Positions 5,414 through 12,534 are shown, numbered from the stretch's first letter. The stretch is DNA of 15,626 nt from an uncultured Oscillibacter sp. (GCA_910585165.1 CAJUBX010000057.1:1-15626), one strand, 5' to 3'. The notes: generated by a model from the letters alone, not told the origin. A program made the numbers and translations.

Positions 5414-7288
5414 CTATGCCAGCTCCGCCAGCCCTGTGTAAAGCTGGTAGTACCGTCCCTTCTGTTCCAGCAGATCGTCGTGGTCGCCCCGCTCGATGAT
5501 CTCGCCCTGCTCCAGAACCATGATGGCCTTGGCGTTTCGGACGGTGGAGAGCCGGTGGGCAATGGCAAACACCGTCCGGCCCGCCATAAGGCGGTCCATG
5601 CCCTTTTCAATCAGCTTCTCCGTCCGGGTGTCGATGGAGCTGGTGGCCTCGTCCAGAATCAAAACCGGAGGGTTGGCGCAGGCCGCCCGGGCAATGTTCA
5701 AAAGCTGCCGCTCCCCCTGGCTGAGGCTGCCGCCGTCTCCGGAGAGCACCGTCCGGTAGCCCTGGGGCAGATGGCGGATGAATACGTCGGCTCCCGCCAG
5801 GCGGGCGGCGGCCTCCACCTCCTCGTCCGTCGCGTCCAGGCGGCCGTAGCGGATGTTGTCCGCCACGGTGCCGGTGAACAGGCGGGTGTCCTGAAGCACC
5901 ACCCCCAGGGACCGCCGCAAAGACTCCTTGGCAATGTCCCGGATGTCCAGCCCATCGTAGGTGATGGTCCCCTCCTGAATTTCGTAGAAGCGGTTAATGA
6001 GGCTGGTGATGGTGGTTTTCCCCGCCCCGGTAGAGCCCACGAAGGCGATTTTCTGCCCGGGCTTTGCGAACAAAGACACATCCCGGAGAATGGTCCGCCC
6101 CTCCTCATAGCCGAAGGTCACGTGGTCAAACCGCACGTCTCCCCGAAGGGGGACCAGGGTCCCGTCGGGCTTCAGCCAGGCCCAAGTATTGTTGTCATAG
6201 TGGACTCTGGAGAGGTTCCCCTGAGCGTCCTCCGCCGCCCGGACCAGGCGGATCTTGCCCTCGTCGGCCTCCGGCGGGGCCTCCATGATCTCAAAGATGC
6301 GCTCCGCCCCCGCCACGGCGGAGAGGATGGTATTTACCTGCTGGGAAATCTGCGTAATGGGCTGGCCCACCTGCCGGGAGTACTGGAGGAAGGCCGCCAG
6401 CCCGCCCAAATCGCCGCTGCGGATGGCCAGGAGCCCTCCCACGCAGCAGGTGACGGCGTAATTGATATAGTTCAGGTTCCCCATGGCGGGCATCATCATC
6501 CCGGCGAAAACCTGCGCCCGGACGGCGGCGGCGCGGTAAGCCTCGTTGCGCTGCCGGAAGCCCGCCTGGGCCTCCTGTTCGTGGTTGAAAACCTTGATGA
6601 CCTTCTGCCCCTCGATCATCTCCTCAATATAGCCGTTGACCGCCCCCAGCGCCTTTTGCTGCTGGGCGAAATACCGCCGGGAGCGGGAGCCCACAGTCTT
6701 CACCACCGCCAGCATCACCGCCAGGGTGGCAAAGGTGATCAGGGTCAGGGCGGGGCTGAGGACCAGCATCATGGCGATGGTGCCGGTGAAGTTCAGCGTG
6801 CAGGAGACAAGGCTTCCAAAGCTGTTGTTCAGCGCCTCGGAGACCGTCTCGATGTCGTTGGTATAGTGGCTCATCAGCTCGCCGTGGGTGTGGCTGTCAA
6901 AGAATTTCAGCGGCAGGTCCTGCATCCGGCTGAACAAATCCGCCCGGATTTTGGCCACGGTGGTCTGGGAGATATGCACCATAATACGGCTGTAGCCGAA
7001 GGAACAGGCCGCGCCCACGATATACACCAGGGCCATAACCGCCAGCATTCTCGCAAGGCCCGGAAAATCGCCGGGGAGGATATAGTCGTTGATCAGGGGG
7101 CGGATCAGGTAGGAGCCGCCCACGGTGCAGGCGGAGCTGACAACCAGCAGCACCGCCACCAGCGCCAGGAGAAGCTTATAGCGGCCAAGATACCCCATCA
7201 GCTTCCCCAGCGTGCCCCGGATGTTCCTGGGCTTGCGGAAACCGCCGCCGGGGCCGGCGGGCCCTCCGCCGGGACCATGCTTAGCCAT
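5414..7288 (-). CDS. ABC exporter half-transporter, catalytic-site subunit (heterodimeric multidrug type, TM288/BmrD-like)
   Basis: This 624-residue protein has a six-helix exporter transmembrane domain (about 30-330) fused to a nucleotide-binding domain (about 384-620), in the cytoplasmic membrane. Walker A is GSTGAGKTT (418-426), Q-loop Q466, signature LSQGE (522-526), Walker B LILDEATSSID (543-553) with catalytic E547, and switch H578 (AIAHR). All key residues for hydrolysis are present in its own Walker side. A Gly/Pro-rich N-terminal tail (residues 5-16) precedes TM1, and about 45 residues are inserted between the two domains (338-382). The ATG overlaps the upstream ABC gene by 8 bases, with GGAGGGAG as ribosome site. 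Its partner has a degenerate Walker B and switch, so the two make an asymmetric pair. Drug or lipid export is likely; substrate unknown. The stop is duplicated by a 12-bp tandem repeat. Confidence 0.94.
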   Translation of the reverse strand: MAKHGPGGGPAGPGGGFRKPRNIRGTLGKLMGYLGRYKLLLALVAVLLVVSSACTVGGSYLIRPLINDYILPGDFPGLARMLAVMALVYIVGAACSFGYSRIMVHISQTTVAKIRADLFSRMQDLPLKFFDSHTHGELMSHYTNDIETVSEALNNSFGSLVSCTLNFTGTIAMMLVLSPALTLITFATLAVMLAVVKTVGSRSRRYFAQQQKALGAVNGYIEEMIEGQKVIKVFNHEQEAQAGFRQRNEAYRAAAVRAQVFAGMMMPAMGNLNYINYAVTCCVGGLLAIRSGDLGGLAAFLQYSRQVGQPITQISQQVNTILSAVAGAERIFEIMEAPPEADEGKIRLVRAAEDAQGNLSRVHYDNNTWAWLKPDGTLVPLRGDVRFDHVTFGYEEGRTILRDVSLFAKPGQKIAFVGSTGAGKTTITSLINRFYEIQEGTITYDGLDIRDIAKESLRRSLGVVLQDTRLFTGTVADNIRYGRLDATDEEVEAAARLAGADVFIRHLPQGYRTVLSGDGGSLSQGERQLLNIARAACANPPVLILDEATSSIDTRTEKLIEKGMDRLMAGRTVFAIAHRLSTVRNAKAIMVLEQGEIIERGDHDDLLEQKGRYYQLYTGLAELA

Positions 7289-9032
7289 CGATGCTCCCTC
7301 CTTCCTGCTGGGATTGGTAAACCTCCTGGTAAATGGCGCAGGACTTCATCAGTTCCTCGTGCGTCCCCTGGGCGGCGATGCGCCCGCCGTCCATCACCAC
7401 AATCAGGTCCGCCTCCCGGACGGAGGCCACCCGCTGGGCGATGATAAGCTTGGTGGCGTCCTTCAGCTCATGGGCGAAGGCCGAACGGATTTTCGCGTCC
7501 GTGGCCGTATCCACGGCGCTGGTGGAATCGTCCAGAATGAGAACCTTGGGCTTTTTCAAAATGGCCCGGGCGATGCAGAGCCGCTGCTTCTGCCCGCCGG
7601 AGACGTTCACGCCCCCCTGGCCCAGGTCCGTATCCAGGCCGCCGGGCATCCGCTCCAGAAACTCGTCGGCGCAGGCGGAGCGGCAGGCGGCCCACAGCTC
7701 CTCCTCCGTGGCCTCCGGATTTCCCCAGAGAAGGTTCTCCCGGATGGTCCCGGTGAACAGGGTGTTTTTTTGCAGCACCATGCTCACCGACTCCCGGAGC
7801 CCCTCCATCGTGTAGCCAGCTACGGGCCTCCCGCCTACGCGGACCGTGCCTTCGTCCGCCTCGTAGAGCCGGGGAATCAAAGAGACCAGGGAGGTTTTCC
7901 CGCTGCCGGTGCCCCCTAAAATCCCCACGGTCGTGCCGGAGGGGATGTGGAGGCTGATATCCTCCAGAATCCACTCTCCGCTCTCGCTATTATACTTGAA
8001 AAACACGTGGTCAAAGTCAATGGACCCGTCCGCCGGGACGGCGGGGAGGCCGTCCTCCCCGGTCTGCGCCGCCTCGTCGGTGATGGCGGGGGCCTCGTTT
8101 AAAACCTCCGCCACCCGCTTGGCGCAGGCCGCGGTGCGGGTCAGCATCATGAAGATCATGGAGACCATCATCAGGGACATCATAATCTGCGTGATATAGG
8201 TGAAGTAGGTGATGAGCTTTCCGGCCTCCAGCGTCCCGGCATAGACCATCTGCCCGCCGAACCACATGACGGCGATGATGGTGCCGTACACAATCAGCAT
8301 CATAAGGGGCATGTTGATGACCACTTTGCCGAAGGCCCGGAGGGAGGTGTTTTTCAAATCGTCGTTTTTCTCCGCGAACTTCTCCCGCTCGTGGTCTCCC
8401 CGGACGAAGGACTTCACCACCCGGATGCCCGCCAGGTTTTCCTGCACCACCAGGTTCAGCGCGTCGGTCTTCTCCTGGAGAGAGCGGAACAGGGGCCCGG
8501 TGGTGGCCAGCAGAATGGACACCACCGCCAGCAGCAGCGGCAGGGCCACCAGGAAGACGTTGCTGAGCCGGTAGCTGATGCGGACGGAGAAAAACAGGGC
8601 GGACACCAGCATCACCGGGGCCCGGACCATCAGGCGCATGGACATCATCAGGGACATTTGCAGGTTATGCACGTCGTTGGTCAGCCGGGTCACCAGGGAA
8701 GCGGTGGAAAACCGCTCGATGTTGGAAAAGGCGAAGGTCTGGATATGGCCGTACTCCGCCTGGCGGAGATTGGCCCCGAAGCCCATGCCGGCGACCGACG
8801 AGGCCGCCGCCGCCCCCAGGCCGAACAGCAGCGAGGCCGCCGCCAGGCCCACCATCAGCCCGCCCTTGCGCAGGATGTAGGACTGGTCCCCATTGGCGAT
8901 GCCGGTATCCACAATGTCGCTCATCACCAGGGGGATCAAAAGCTCGAAAACGGCCTCCATGGCGCTGCACGCCACGCCCCCGGCAATCCACAGGGCGTAG
9001 GGCCGCGCACAGGGCCAGAGTTTATTCCTCAT
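7281..9032 (-). CDS. ABC exporter half-transporter, degenerate-site subunit (TM287/BmrC-like)
   Basis: This 583-residue protein has an exporter transmembrane domain (about 10-310) and a nucleotide-binding domain (about 337-575). Walker A GGTGSGKT (373-380), Q421 and a canonical signature VSGGQ (478-482) are intact. Walker B reads LILDDSTSAVD, so the catalytic glutamate is D502, and the switch histidine is Q533 (IIAQR). These two substitutions together are the known mark of the subunit that supplies the non-hydrolysing Walker half-site in heterodimeric exporters such as TM287/288 and LmrCD. Its intact signature completes the active site with the partner's Walker motifs. The ATG overlaps the marR stop as ATGA; the next ABC gene overlaps its end by 8 bases. 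Probably controlled by the MarR protein encoded first in the operon. Confidence 0.94.
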   Translation of the reverse strand: MRNKLWPCARPYALWIAGGVACSAMEAVFELLIPLVMSDIVDTGIANGDQSYILRKGGLMVGLAAASLLFGLGAAAASSVAGMGFGANLRQAEYGHIQTFAFSNIERFSTASLVTRLTNDVHNLQMSLMMSMRLMVRAPVMLVSALFFSVRISYRLSNVFLVALPLLLAVVSILLATTGPLFRSLQEKTDALNLVVQENLAGIRVVKSFVRGDHEREKFAEKNDDLKNTSLRAFGKVVINMPLMMLIVYGTIIAVMWFGGQMVYAGTLEAGKLITYFTYITQIMMSLMMVSMIFMMLTRTAACAKRVAEVLNEAPAITDEAAQTGEDGLPAVPADGSIDFDHVFFKYNSESGEWILEDISLHIPSGTTVGILGGTGSGKTSLVSLIPRLYEADEGTVRVGGRPVAGYTMEGLRESVSMVLQKNTLFTGTIRENLLWGNPEATEEELWAACRSACADEFLERMPGGLDTDLGQGGVNVSGGQKQRLCIARAILKKPKVLILDDSTSAVDTATDAKIRSAFAHELKDATKLIIAQRVASVREADLIVVMDGGRIAAQGTHEELMKSCAIYQEVYQSQQEGGSIDG

Positions 9033-9469
9033 GTCTCGGAATCCTCCTTGAGATTTTGGATGACGCGGCTCAAAAGGGCCGCCAGCGTTTCCCTTTCCCC
9101 GGGGGTAAGGCCGCGGACTATGGCCTCCTCCACGTCCAGAAAGCTTTTCTGAAACAAAGCCTGCTGCTCCGCCCCCTTCTCCGTCAGGGTAATGAGGCGG
9201 CGGCGGGCGTCCGCGCCGCTGACGGAGCGGAGGACCAGCCCCTTTTCCGCCATCCGGTCCAGAAGGCCGTTGACGGTGGAGGGCTTTACCCGGAGATACT
9301 CCGTCAGCTCATGCTGGAGGGCATGCCCCCCTTGTTGATGGAGGTACAGCAGAATGTGGGTCTGACCCGGCGTCACATCATACCGGGAAACCCGGGCGTC
9401 CATATTCGCCTTCGCCAGCTTGGCCGCCCAGCCCAGGGCAGGGCCCAGACCCCTGAGATGGTGATCCAT
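9029..9469 (-). CDS. MarR-family transcriptional regulator
   Basis: This 146-residue winged-helix protein is of usual MarR length. The DNA-binding part spans about 35-100: TPGQTHILLYLHQQGG (33-48), then LTEYLRVKPSTVNGLLDRM (55-73) containing the recognition helix, then the wing with SGADARRRLITLTEKG (84-99), where D-x-R is conserved. Helices at both ends would form the dimer. MarR proteins repress linked efflux genes until a ligand binds. Here it leads the operon and overlaps the first ABC exporter gene by 4 bases. The ATG at 9467-9469 is preceded by GGGAG at about 8 bases. Three TTAGC-CTAA sites over its own promoter indicate autoregulation of the whole exporter operon. The inducing compound is unknown. 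Confidence 0.94.
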   Translation of the reverse strand: MDHHLRGLGPALGWAAKLAKANMDARVSRYDVTPGQTHILLYLHQQGGHALQHELTEYLRVKPSTVNGLLDRMAEKGLVLRSVSGADARRRLITLTEKGAEQQALFQKSFLDVEEAIVRGLTPGERETLAALLSRVIQNLKEDSET

Positions 9470-9509
9470 GACATCAGCTCCCGTATCTGTCCCCGCGGGG
9501 ACAAGGTCG

Positions 9510-9565
9510 TTAGCGCACTAAATGTTAGCATGCTAAATATTAGCACGGCCTAACGGCGCTGTCAA
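9510..9565 (-). promoter_or_regulatory. marR-ABC operon promoter with three phased MarR-type operators
   Basis: On the minus strand TTGACA (9560-9565), 17 bases, then TAATAT (9537-9542) form a strong promoter. Three dyads overlie or follow it: TTAGCGCACTAA (9510-9521), the perfect palindrome TTAGCATGCTAA (9525-9536) and the looser TTAGCACGGCCTAA (9540-9553). Their TTAGC half-sites recur at exactly 15 bp. The sites cover the spacer, the -10 and the start region, as expected for repression by the MarR dimer encoded downstream. Binding is inferred, the repeats are seen. Confidence 0.78.
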
Positions 9566-9658
9566 GAGTAAAATCTGGATAATTTTTGAACGATTTGTAA
9601 ATATCAGGCAGCAAAATTTGTCGGATGTAAACAAAGTGTGAAGGTTAGCGGAAAGCCG

Positions 9659-9687
9659 TTGACAATTTGCGGGCCTGCCGTTATGAT
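9659..9687 (+). promoter_or_regulatory. Strong plus-strand sigma-A promoter in an intergenic gap
   Basis: TTGACA (9659-9664), a 17-base spacer and TATGAT (9682-9687) match consensus in 11 of 12 positions. It points away from the marR operon and into a gap with no plus-strand protein gene; transcription would begin near 9694. A one-mismatch Spo0A-like box TGTCGGA lies upstream at 9619-9625, too weak to call. Confidence 0.7.
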
Positions 9688-9725
9688 AAACCCGTCAAGC
9701 GCAAGGCGCTTGCCGACCCCACCAT
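9681..9725 (-). CDS. Possible 14-residue ORF with good ribosome site (uncertain)
   Basis: On the minus strand AAAGGAG (9733-9739) stands 7 bases ahead of an ATG (9723-9725) that opens MVGSASALRLTGLS and then TAA. It lies downstream of the phosphoesterase gene, beyond the 17-bp hairpin, and could be read only if transcription continues through that hairpin, since no minus-strand promoter was found. The product matches nothing I know. It overlaps the candidate small RNA in antisense; only one of the two readings may be real. Confidence 0.2.
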   Translation of the reverse strand: MVGSASALRLTGLS

Positions 9726-9797
9726 TTTCCCTCTCCTTTCTCTATACCATACAGGGAAGCGGGCAGTCTCTCGGGACTGCCCGCTTCCCTGTTTTCC
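9694..9797 (+). ncRNA. Candidate small regulatory RNA (~100 nt), previously unrecognised to me
   Basis: A near-consensus promoter (9659-9687) is followed about 100 nt later by a 17-bp hairpin and TTTT, with no protein-coding frame between. The predicted transcript has a 5' stem (AAGCGC 9697-9702 / GCGCTT 9706-9711, loop AAG), an unpaired C/U-rich stretch at 9725-9743 and the terminator stem. The C/U-rich part is complementary to AAAGGAGAGGG-type ribosome sites, a recurring feature of small RNAs that block translation. No known RNA family was recognised. The competing reading is that this stretch is the ribosome site of a short minus-strand ORF (9681-9725). Ends are approximate. Confidence 0.45.
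9752..9795 (+). terminator. Long intrinsic terminator hairpin closing the candidate small RNA
   Basis: A perfect 17-bp stem, CAGGGAAGCGGGCAGTC (9752-9768) with GACTGCCCGCTTCCCTG (9775-9791) and a 6-base loop, is followed on the plus strand by TTTT and then CCCC. On the minus strand no T-run follows, so plus-strand use is favoured. It lies 16 bases past the stop of the minus-strand phosphoesterase gene and may also slow or stabilise that transcript. Confidence 0.65.
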
Positions 9798-9807
9798 CCG
9801 CCGCCGT

Positions 9808-10413
9808 CTACTGCGGGGGATTGTCCAAATCCAGGATATACCGCTCATAGGCATTGATTACCGTCGTCTCCCCCCGGTGGAGAACCCGGGGAATCTGAAA
9901 GCCGTAATTGACATGAACGTGGCCGTGGATCAGGTATTTCGGGCGGTATTGGTCCACCAGGTTCAAAAGGCTCTCAAAGCCCCGGTGGGCATAGTCCTCC
10001 CCGTCCCCATAGCCCTGCATGGGCGAGTGGGTCAGCACGATATCCACGCCGCCCGCCCGCCAGAGCCGCCAGCGCAGCCGGCGGATCCGGCGGGCCATCT
10101 GGGCCTCCGTGTACTGGTGGGGCCCGCCGCTGTATTCGATGCTTCCCCCCAGCCCCAGAATGCGGAGTCCCTTCACCGTTACCAGTCGGTCCTCCACGCA
10201 GTCGCAGCCCTCCGGCGGATGCAGGTCATAGGTCTTGTCGTGGTTCCCATGGACGTACAGCAGGGGCTTTCCCGTCATGGTTACCAGAAAGGTGAGATAT
10301 TTGGAGCTCAAGTCCCCGCAGGAGAGAATCAGGTCGATGCCGTCCAGGCGGCCCGGCTTATAATAGTCCCACAGGTACTCGCTCTCTTTATCGGACAGCA
10401 GCAGCAGCTTCAC
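9808..10413 (-). CDS. Metallophosphoesterase, calcineurin-like fold
   Basis: This 201-residue single-domain metallophosphoesterase would be cytoplasmic, with no signal peptide or membrane segment. The metal-site motifs are in order: D8 in LLLLSDKE, GD (33-34), GNHD (56-59), H129 in LTHSP and GHVH (164-167). The usual D-x-H opening motif reads D-K-E, so one metal-ligand histidine is glutamate (E10); from memory this SDKE variant recurs in close clostridial relatives. The gene starts with GTG (10411-10413) overlapping the stop of the ParB/BMP gene as GTGA, so it has no ribosome site of its own and is coupled to that gene. Size suggests a phosphodiesterase or phosphatase of the YfcE/MJ0936 class, but the substrate is unknown. 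No U-tailed minus-strand terminator follows its TAG; the 17-bp hairpin at 9752-9791 lies just beyond. Confidence 0.9.
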   Translation of the reverse strand: MKLLLLSDKESEYLWDYYKPGRLDGIDLILSCGDLSSKYLTFLVTMTGKPLLYVHGNHDKTYDLHPPEGCDCVEDRLVTVKGLRILGLGGSIEYSGGPHQYTEAQMARRIRRLRWRLWRAGGVDIVLTHSPMQGYGDGEDYAHRGFESLLNLVDQYRPKYLIHGHVHVNYGFQIPRVLHRGETTVINAYERYILDLDNPPQ

Positions 10414-12311
10414 AGAATGGGATCCTCCTTTTCCGGAGGGATGGCGTCCCGGTACACGCCCTGGAGCCGCGCAAGGGGGCGGGCCATGGGCAGCAGGTCC
10501 TCATACCGGGGAATGCTGCCGTGGACACAGCTGAGCAGGGTATCCATATGGAGGATTTTATCCGGCGCCGCCTCGGGGAAGGGCTGAATGGACCCGTCGA
10601 TGATCCCCCGGCGTAGAATGCCCGCCATCTGGCGGACCCCGGCGGGGAGATCGTCTCCCAGCAGTATGTCCACTGCCCGGCTGTTCATCCCCCACCAATA
10701 ATTCACTGCCTGGCCCTCTGGAGCGGCCAAGGCCTCCCAGCCCCCCTCCAGAACGCTGCGGATCAGGTTTGTATAGACATTCCCCCAATGCCAATAGGGG
10801 GAGGCCAGGGAGTGGAACTTTCCATTTTCAATACGGCACAGGCCCCAGGGCTCCCGGATGCGGTCCGGCGTGGGAATGTCCCGGTTGGAAACCAAAGAGA
10901 CTCCCTCCCAGGCCAGGGCGTCCATCGCGTCCTCCTCCACGCAGGACCAGCGGAGGGTAATCTCCGCCCGGGGGTTGGTGAGCTGGGCCCCCAGGGCGAA
11001 GGCGTTGATGCTGGCGGGAACGCCGAAAATGGGACTGCTGGCGATATACCCGATGCGGCCGCTGCGGCTCAGGGCCCCGGCGACGGCTCCGGCGATGTAC
11101 TTGGCCTCGTAAATGCGGCTGTAATAGGTGCGGACCCCGGCGTAGGGCATGGAGACGGAGCAGTTCAGAATACGGACCTCCGGATGCTTTGCCGCCGTCT
11201 TCCGGCAGGCCCCGATCAAGGGCGGCGTGATGGCGAAAATGAGCTGGGCCCCGTGTTCGATGGCCTCCTCCATGGCGGCCTCCGCCTCCTCACCGGGGCG
11301 GACGCCATAGAAGACCGCAGTCTCCACCCGGTCCTCCAGAACCGTCTCCAGGTACTCCCGCCCCAGGTCGTGGGCCCGGGCCCAGTCGCTCTGGTCCGGC
11401 GTCTGGTCGCTGATAAAGGCCACGCTGAGCCGCCCCATCTGCTTGGGCTTGAAAATACGGCCCAGGAGGTTGTTTTCCTTGGCCTCCGGCGCGTCCGTGC
11501 GGACGGCAATAGGCTCCGAAAGGGCCTTGATATCCGGCCAGACGGCCTTGACGCTTTTCAGGAGCTCCGCCGGGGACAGGCCGATCAAATCGTCGAAGCC
11601 GTATACCTTCAGCCACACCAGCATAGCGTCCGCCGTGGTAATGGGCAGCTCTCCGCCCCCCAGCTTCAAAAAGGGCTCCTGGAAGTAGGTATAGCCCGCG
11701 GCGAAGCGGCGGCGCTCGTCCTCCGTCCAGACGTGGTCCGGCTCATAGCCCAGGGCCTTTTGCAGCTTGGCAAAGCTCCCCGCCCGGGTAAAGCGGGTCC
11801 GGTAGAGCTTCGTCTTTGGAAAAGACTCCATGAAGTCGTAGTAGGCCGCTGTCGCCGGGTCCTCCGTCCAGACGGGGATCATGCGGATGACGTAGGCGGG
11901 AATGGTGGGCGCACCGTAGCTCCGCAGGACGCTGACCCGCTTGTTCCCCTCCTGGACATAAAAGCGGCCGAAATACTCATAGCAGCGGATGGGGTCCCTG
12001 ATGCCCTCGTCCCCCAGGTGGGCCTCGCAGAGGCTGATCCATTTCCCGGCAAACTCCGTATCCGGGTCCAGCAGCGGCAGAAAATCCGCCGAGAAGGCGG
12101 AGCGCCGTCCCACCGTTTTGGTCCCCACAATCTGGCTGACGGGAATTTCAATGACCCCCAGCTCCGTCTGGCCCGCCACCATAGAGCCGCTGATAATCTC
12201 GTCCAGAACCTGGGGATAGGGGTAGCGGCCCCGGAGCAGGGCCTCCTTATAAGCCCTGCGCCCCTGCTTCAGGGCGCTTGCGTACTGGGACATTGCCTCC
12301 TGACGGCTCAT
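10410..12311 (-). CDS. Cytoplasmic ParB-like / BMP (PnrA-type) ligand-binding fusion protein
   Basis: This 633-residue, two-domain protein has an N-terminal ParB/sulfiredoxin-like domain at about 53-133, shown by VIEIPVSQIVGTKTVGRR and the nucleotide-site-like box EGNKRVSVLRSYG (121-133). A helical middle follows (about 150-290). The C-terminal BMP domain (about 293-575), type-1 periplasmic binding fold, begins MGRLSVAFISDQ, with QLIFAITPP, IGYIASSPIFGVPASINAFALG and the closing NYWWGMNSRAVDILL. BMP proteins normally bind nucleosides outside the cell as lipoproteins; this one has no signal peptide or lipobox, so it is probably a cytosolic sensor. Automatic pipelines would call it a transporter binding protein. 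Start: ATG 12309-12311 follows GGGAGG at 8 bases; the ATG at 12347 lies about 5 bases from the predicted transcription start and is rejected. It is coupled to the phosphoesterase by a GTGA overlap. Confidence 0.82.
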   Translation of the reverse strand: MSRQEAMSQYASALKQGRRAYKEALLRGRYPYPQVLDEIISGSMVAGQTELGVIEIPVSQIVGTKTVGRRSAFSADFLPLLDPDTEFAGKWISLCEAHLGDEGIRDPIRCYEYFGRFYVQEGNKRVSVLRSYGAPTIPAYVIRMIPVWTEDPATAAYYDFMESFPKTKLYRTRFTRAGSFAKLQKALGYEPDHVWTEDERRRFAAGYTYFQEPFLKLGGGELPITTADAMLVWLKVYGFDDLIGLSPAELLKSVKAVWPDIKALSEPIAVRTDAPEAKENNLLGRIFKPKQMGRLSVAFISDQTPDQSDWARAHDLGREYLETVLEDRVETAVFYGVRPGEEAEAAMEEAIEHGAQLIFAITPPLIGACRKTAAKHPEVRILNCSVSMPYAGVRTYYSRIYEAKYIAGAVAGALSRSGRIGYIASSPIFGVPASINAFALGAQLTNPRAEITLRWSCVEEDAMDALAWEGVSLVSNRDIPTPDRIREPWGLCRIENGKFHSLASPYWHWGNVYTNLIRSVLEGGWEALAAPEGQAVNYWWGMNSRAVDILLGDDLPAGVRQMAGILRRGIIDGSIQPFPEAAPDKILHMDTLLSCVHGSIPRYEDLLPMARPLARLQGVYRDAIPPEKEDPIL

Positions 12312-12358
12312 GCGGATTTCCTCCCTTGTGTTTCCAATCAGTGTCATTGCAGGGAACC

Positions 12359-12387
12359 ATTGTACCGTGGCGGCCGGGAAATTACAA
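12359..12387 (-). promoter_or_regulatory. Promoter of the ParB/BMP-phosphoesterase operon
   Basis: On the minus strand TTGTAA (12382-12387), a 17-base spacer and TACAAT (12359-12364) predict transcription from about 12352. The leader to the chosen ATG is then about 40 bases and contains the GGGAGG ribosome site (12320-12325), supporting the shorter start. The rest of the gap up to 12534 shows nothing else I can support. Confidence 0.65.
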
Positions 12388-12534
12388 TGGCATTTTCGCC
12401 GAAAGCCGGGGCCCTCCAGGCGGGGAGGCCGGGCCTTTTGGCAAAATCCGGGGCGTCAAAGGCGCGGAGCAGGCGCCCCGCAGAAGTTTGCAGCACCGCT
12501 ATAAAAACCGCCGGTCCTTCCCGCAGGCGGCGGG

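Noticed and set aside
5108..7444. A 778-codon plus-strand open frame opposite the second ABC gene and padR
   Set aside because: It runs antisense to genes with clear catalytic motifs; its composition matches a shadow frame and it crosses the terminator and padR promoter.
9619..9625. TGTCGGA as a Spo0A box controlling the candidate small RNA
   Set aside because: One mismatch in a seven-base core is expected often by chance and it lies about 70 bases before the start.
12312..12347. ATG at 12347 as start of the ParB/BMP protein
   Set aside because: It lies about 5 bases from the predicted transcription start and lacks a ribosome site, whereas ATG 12311 has GGGAGG at 8 bases.
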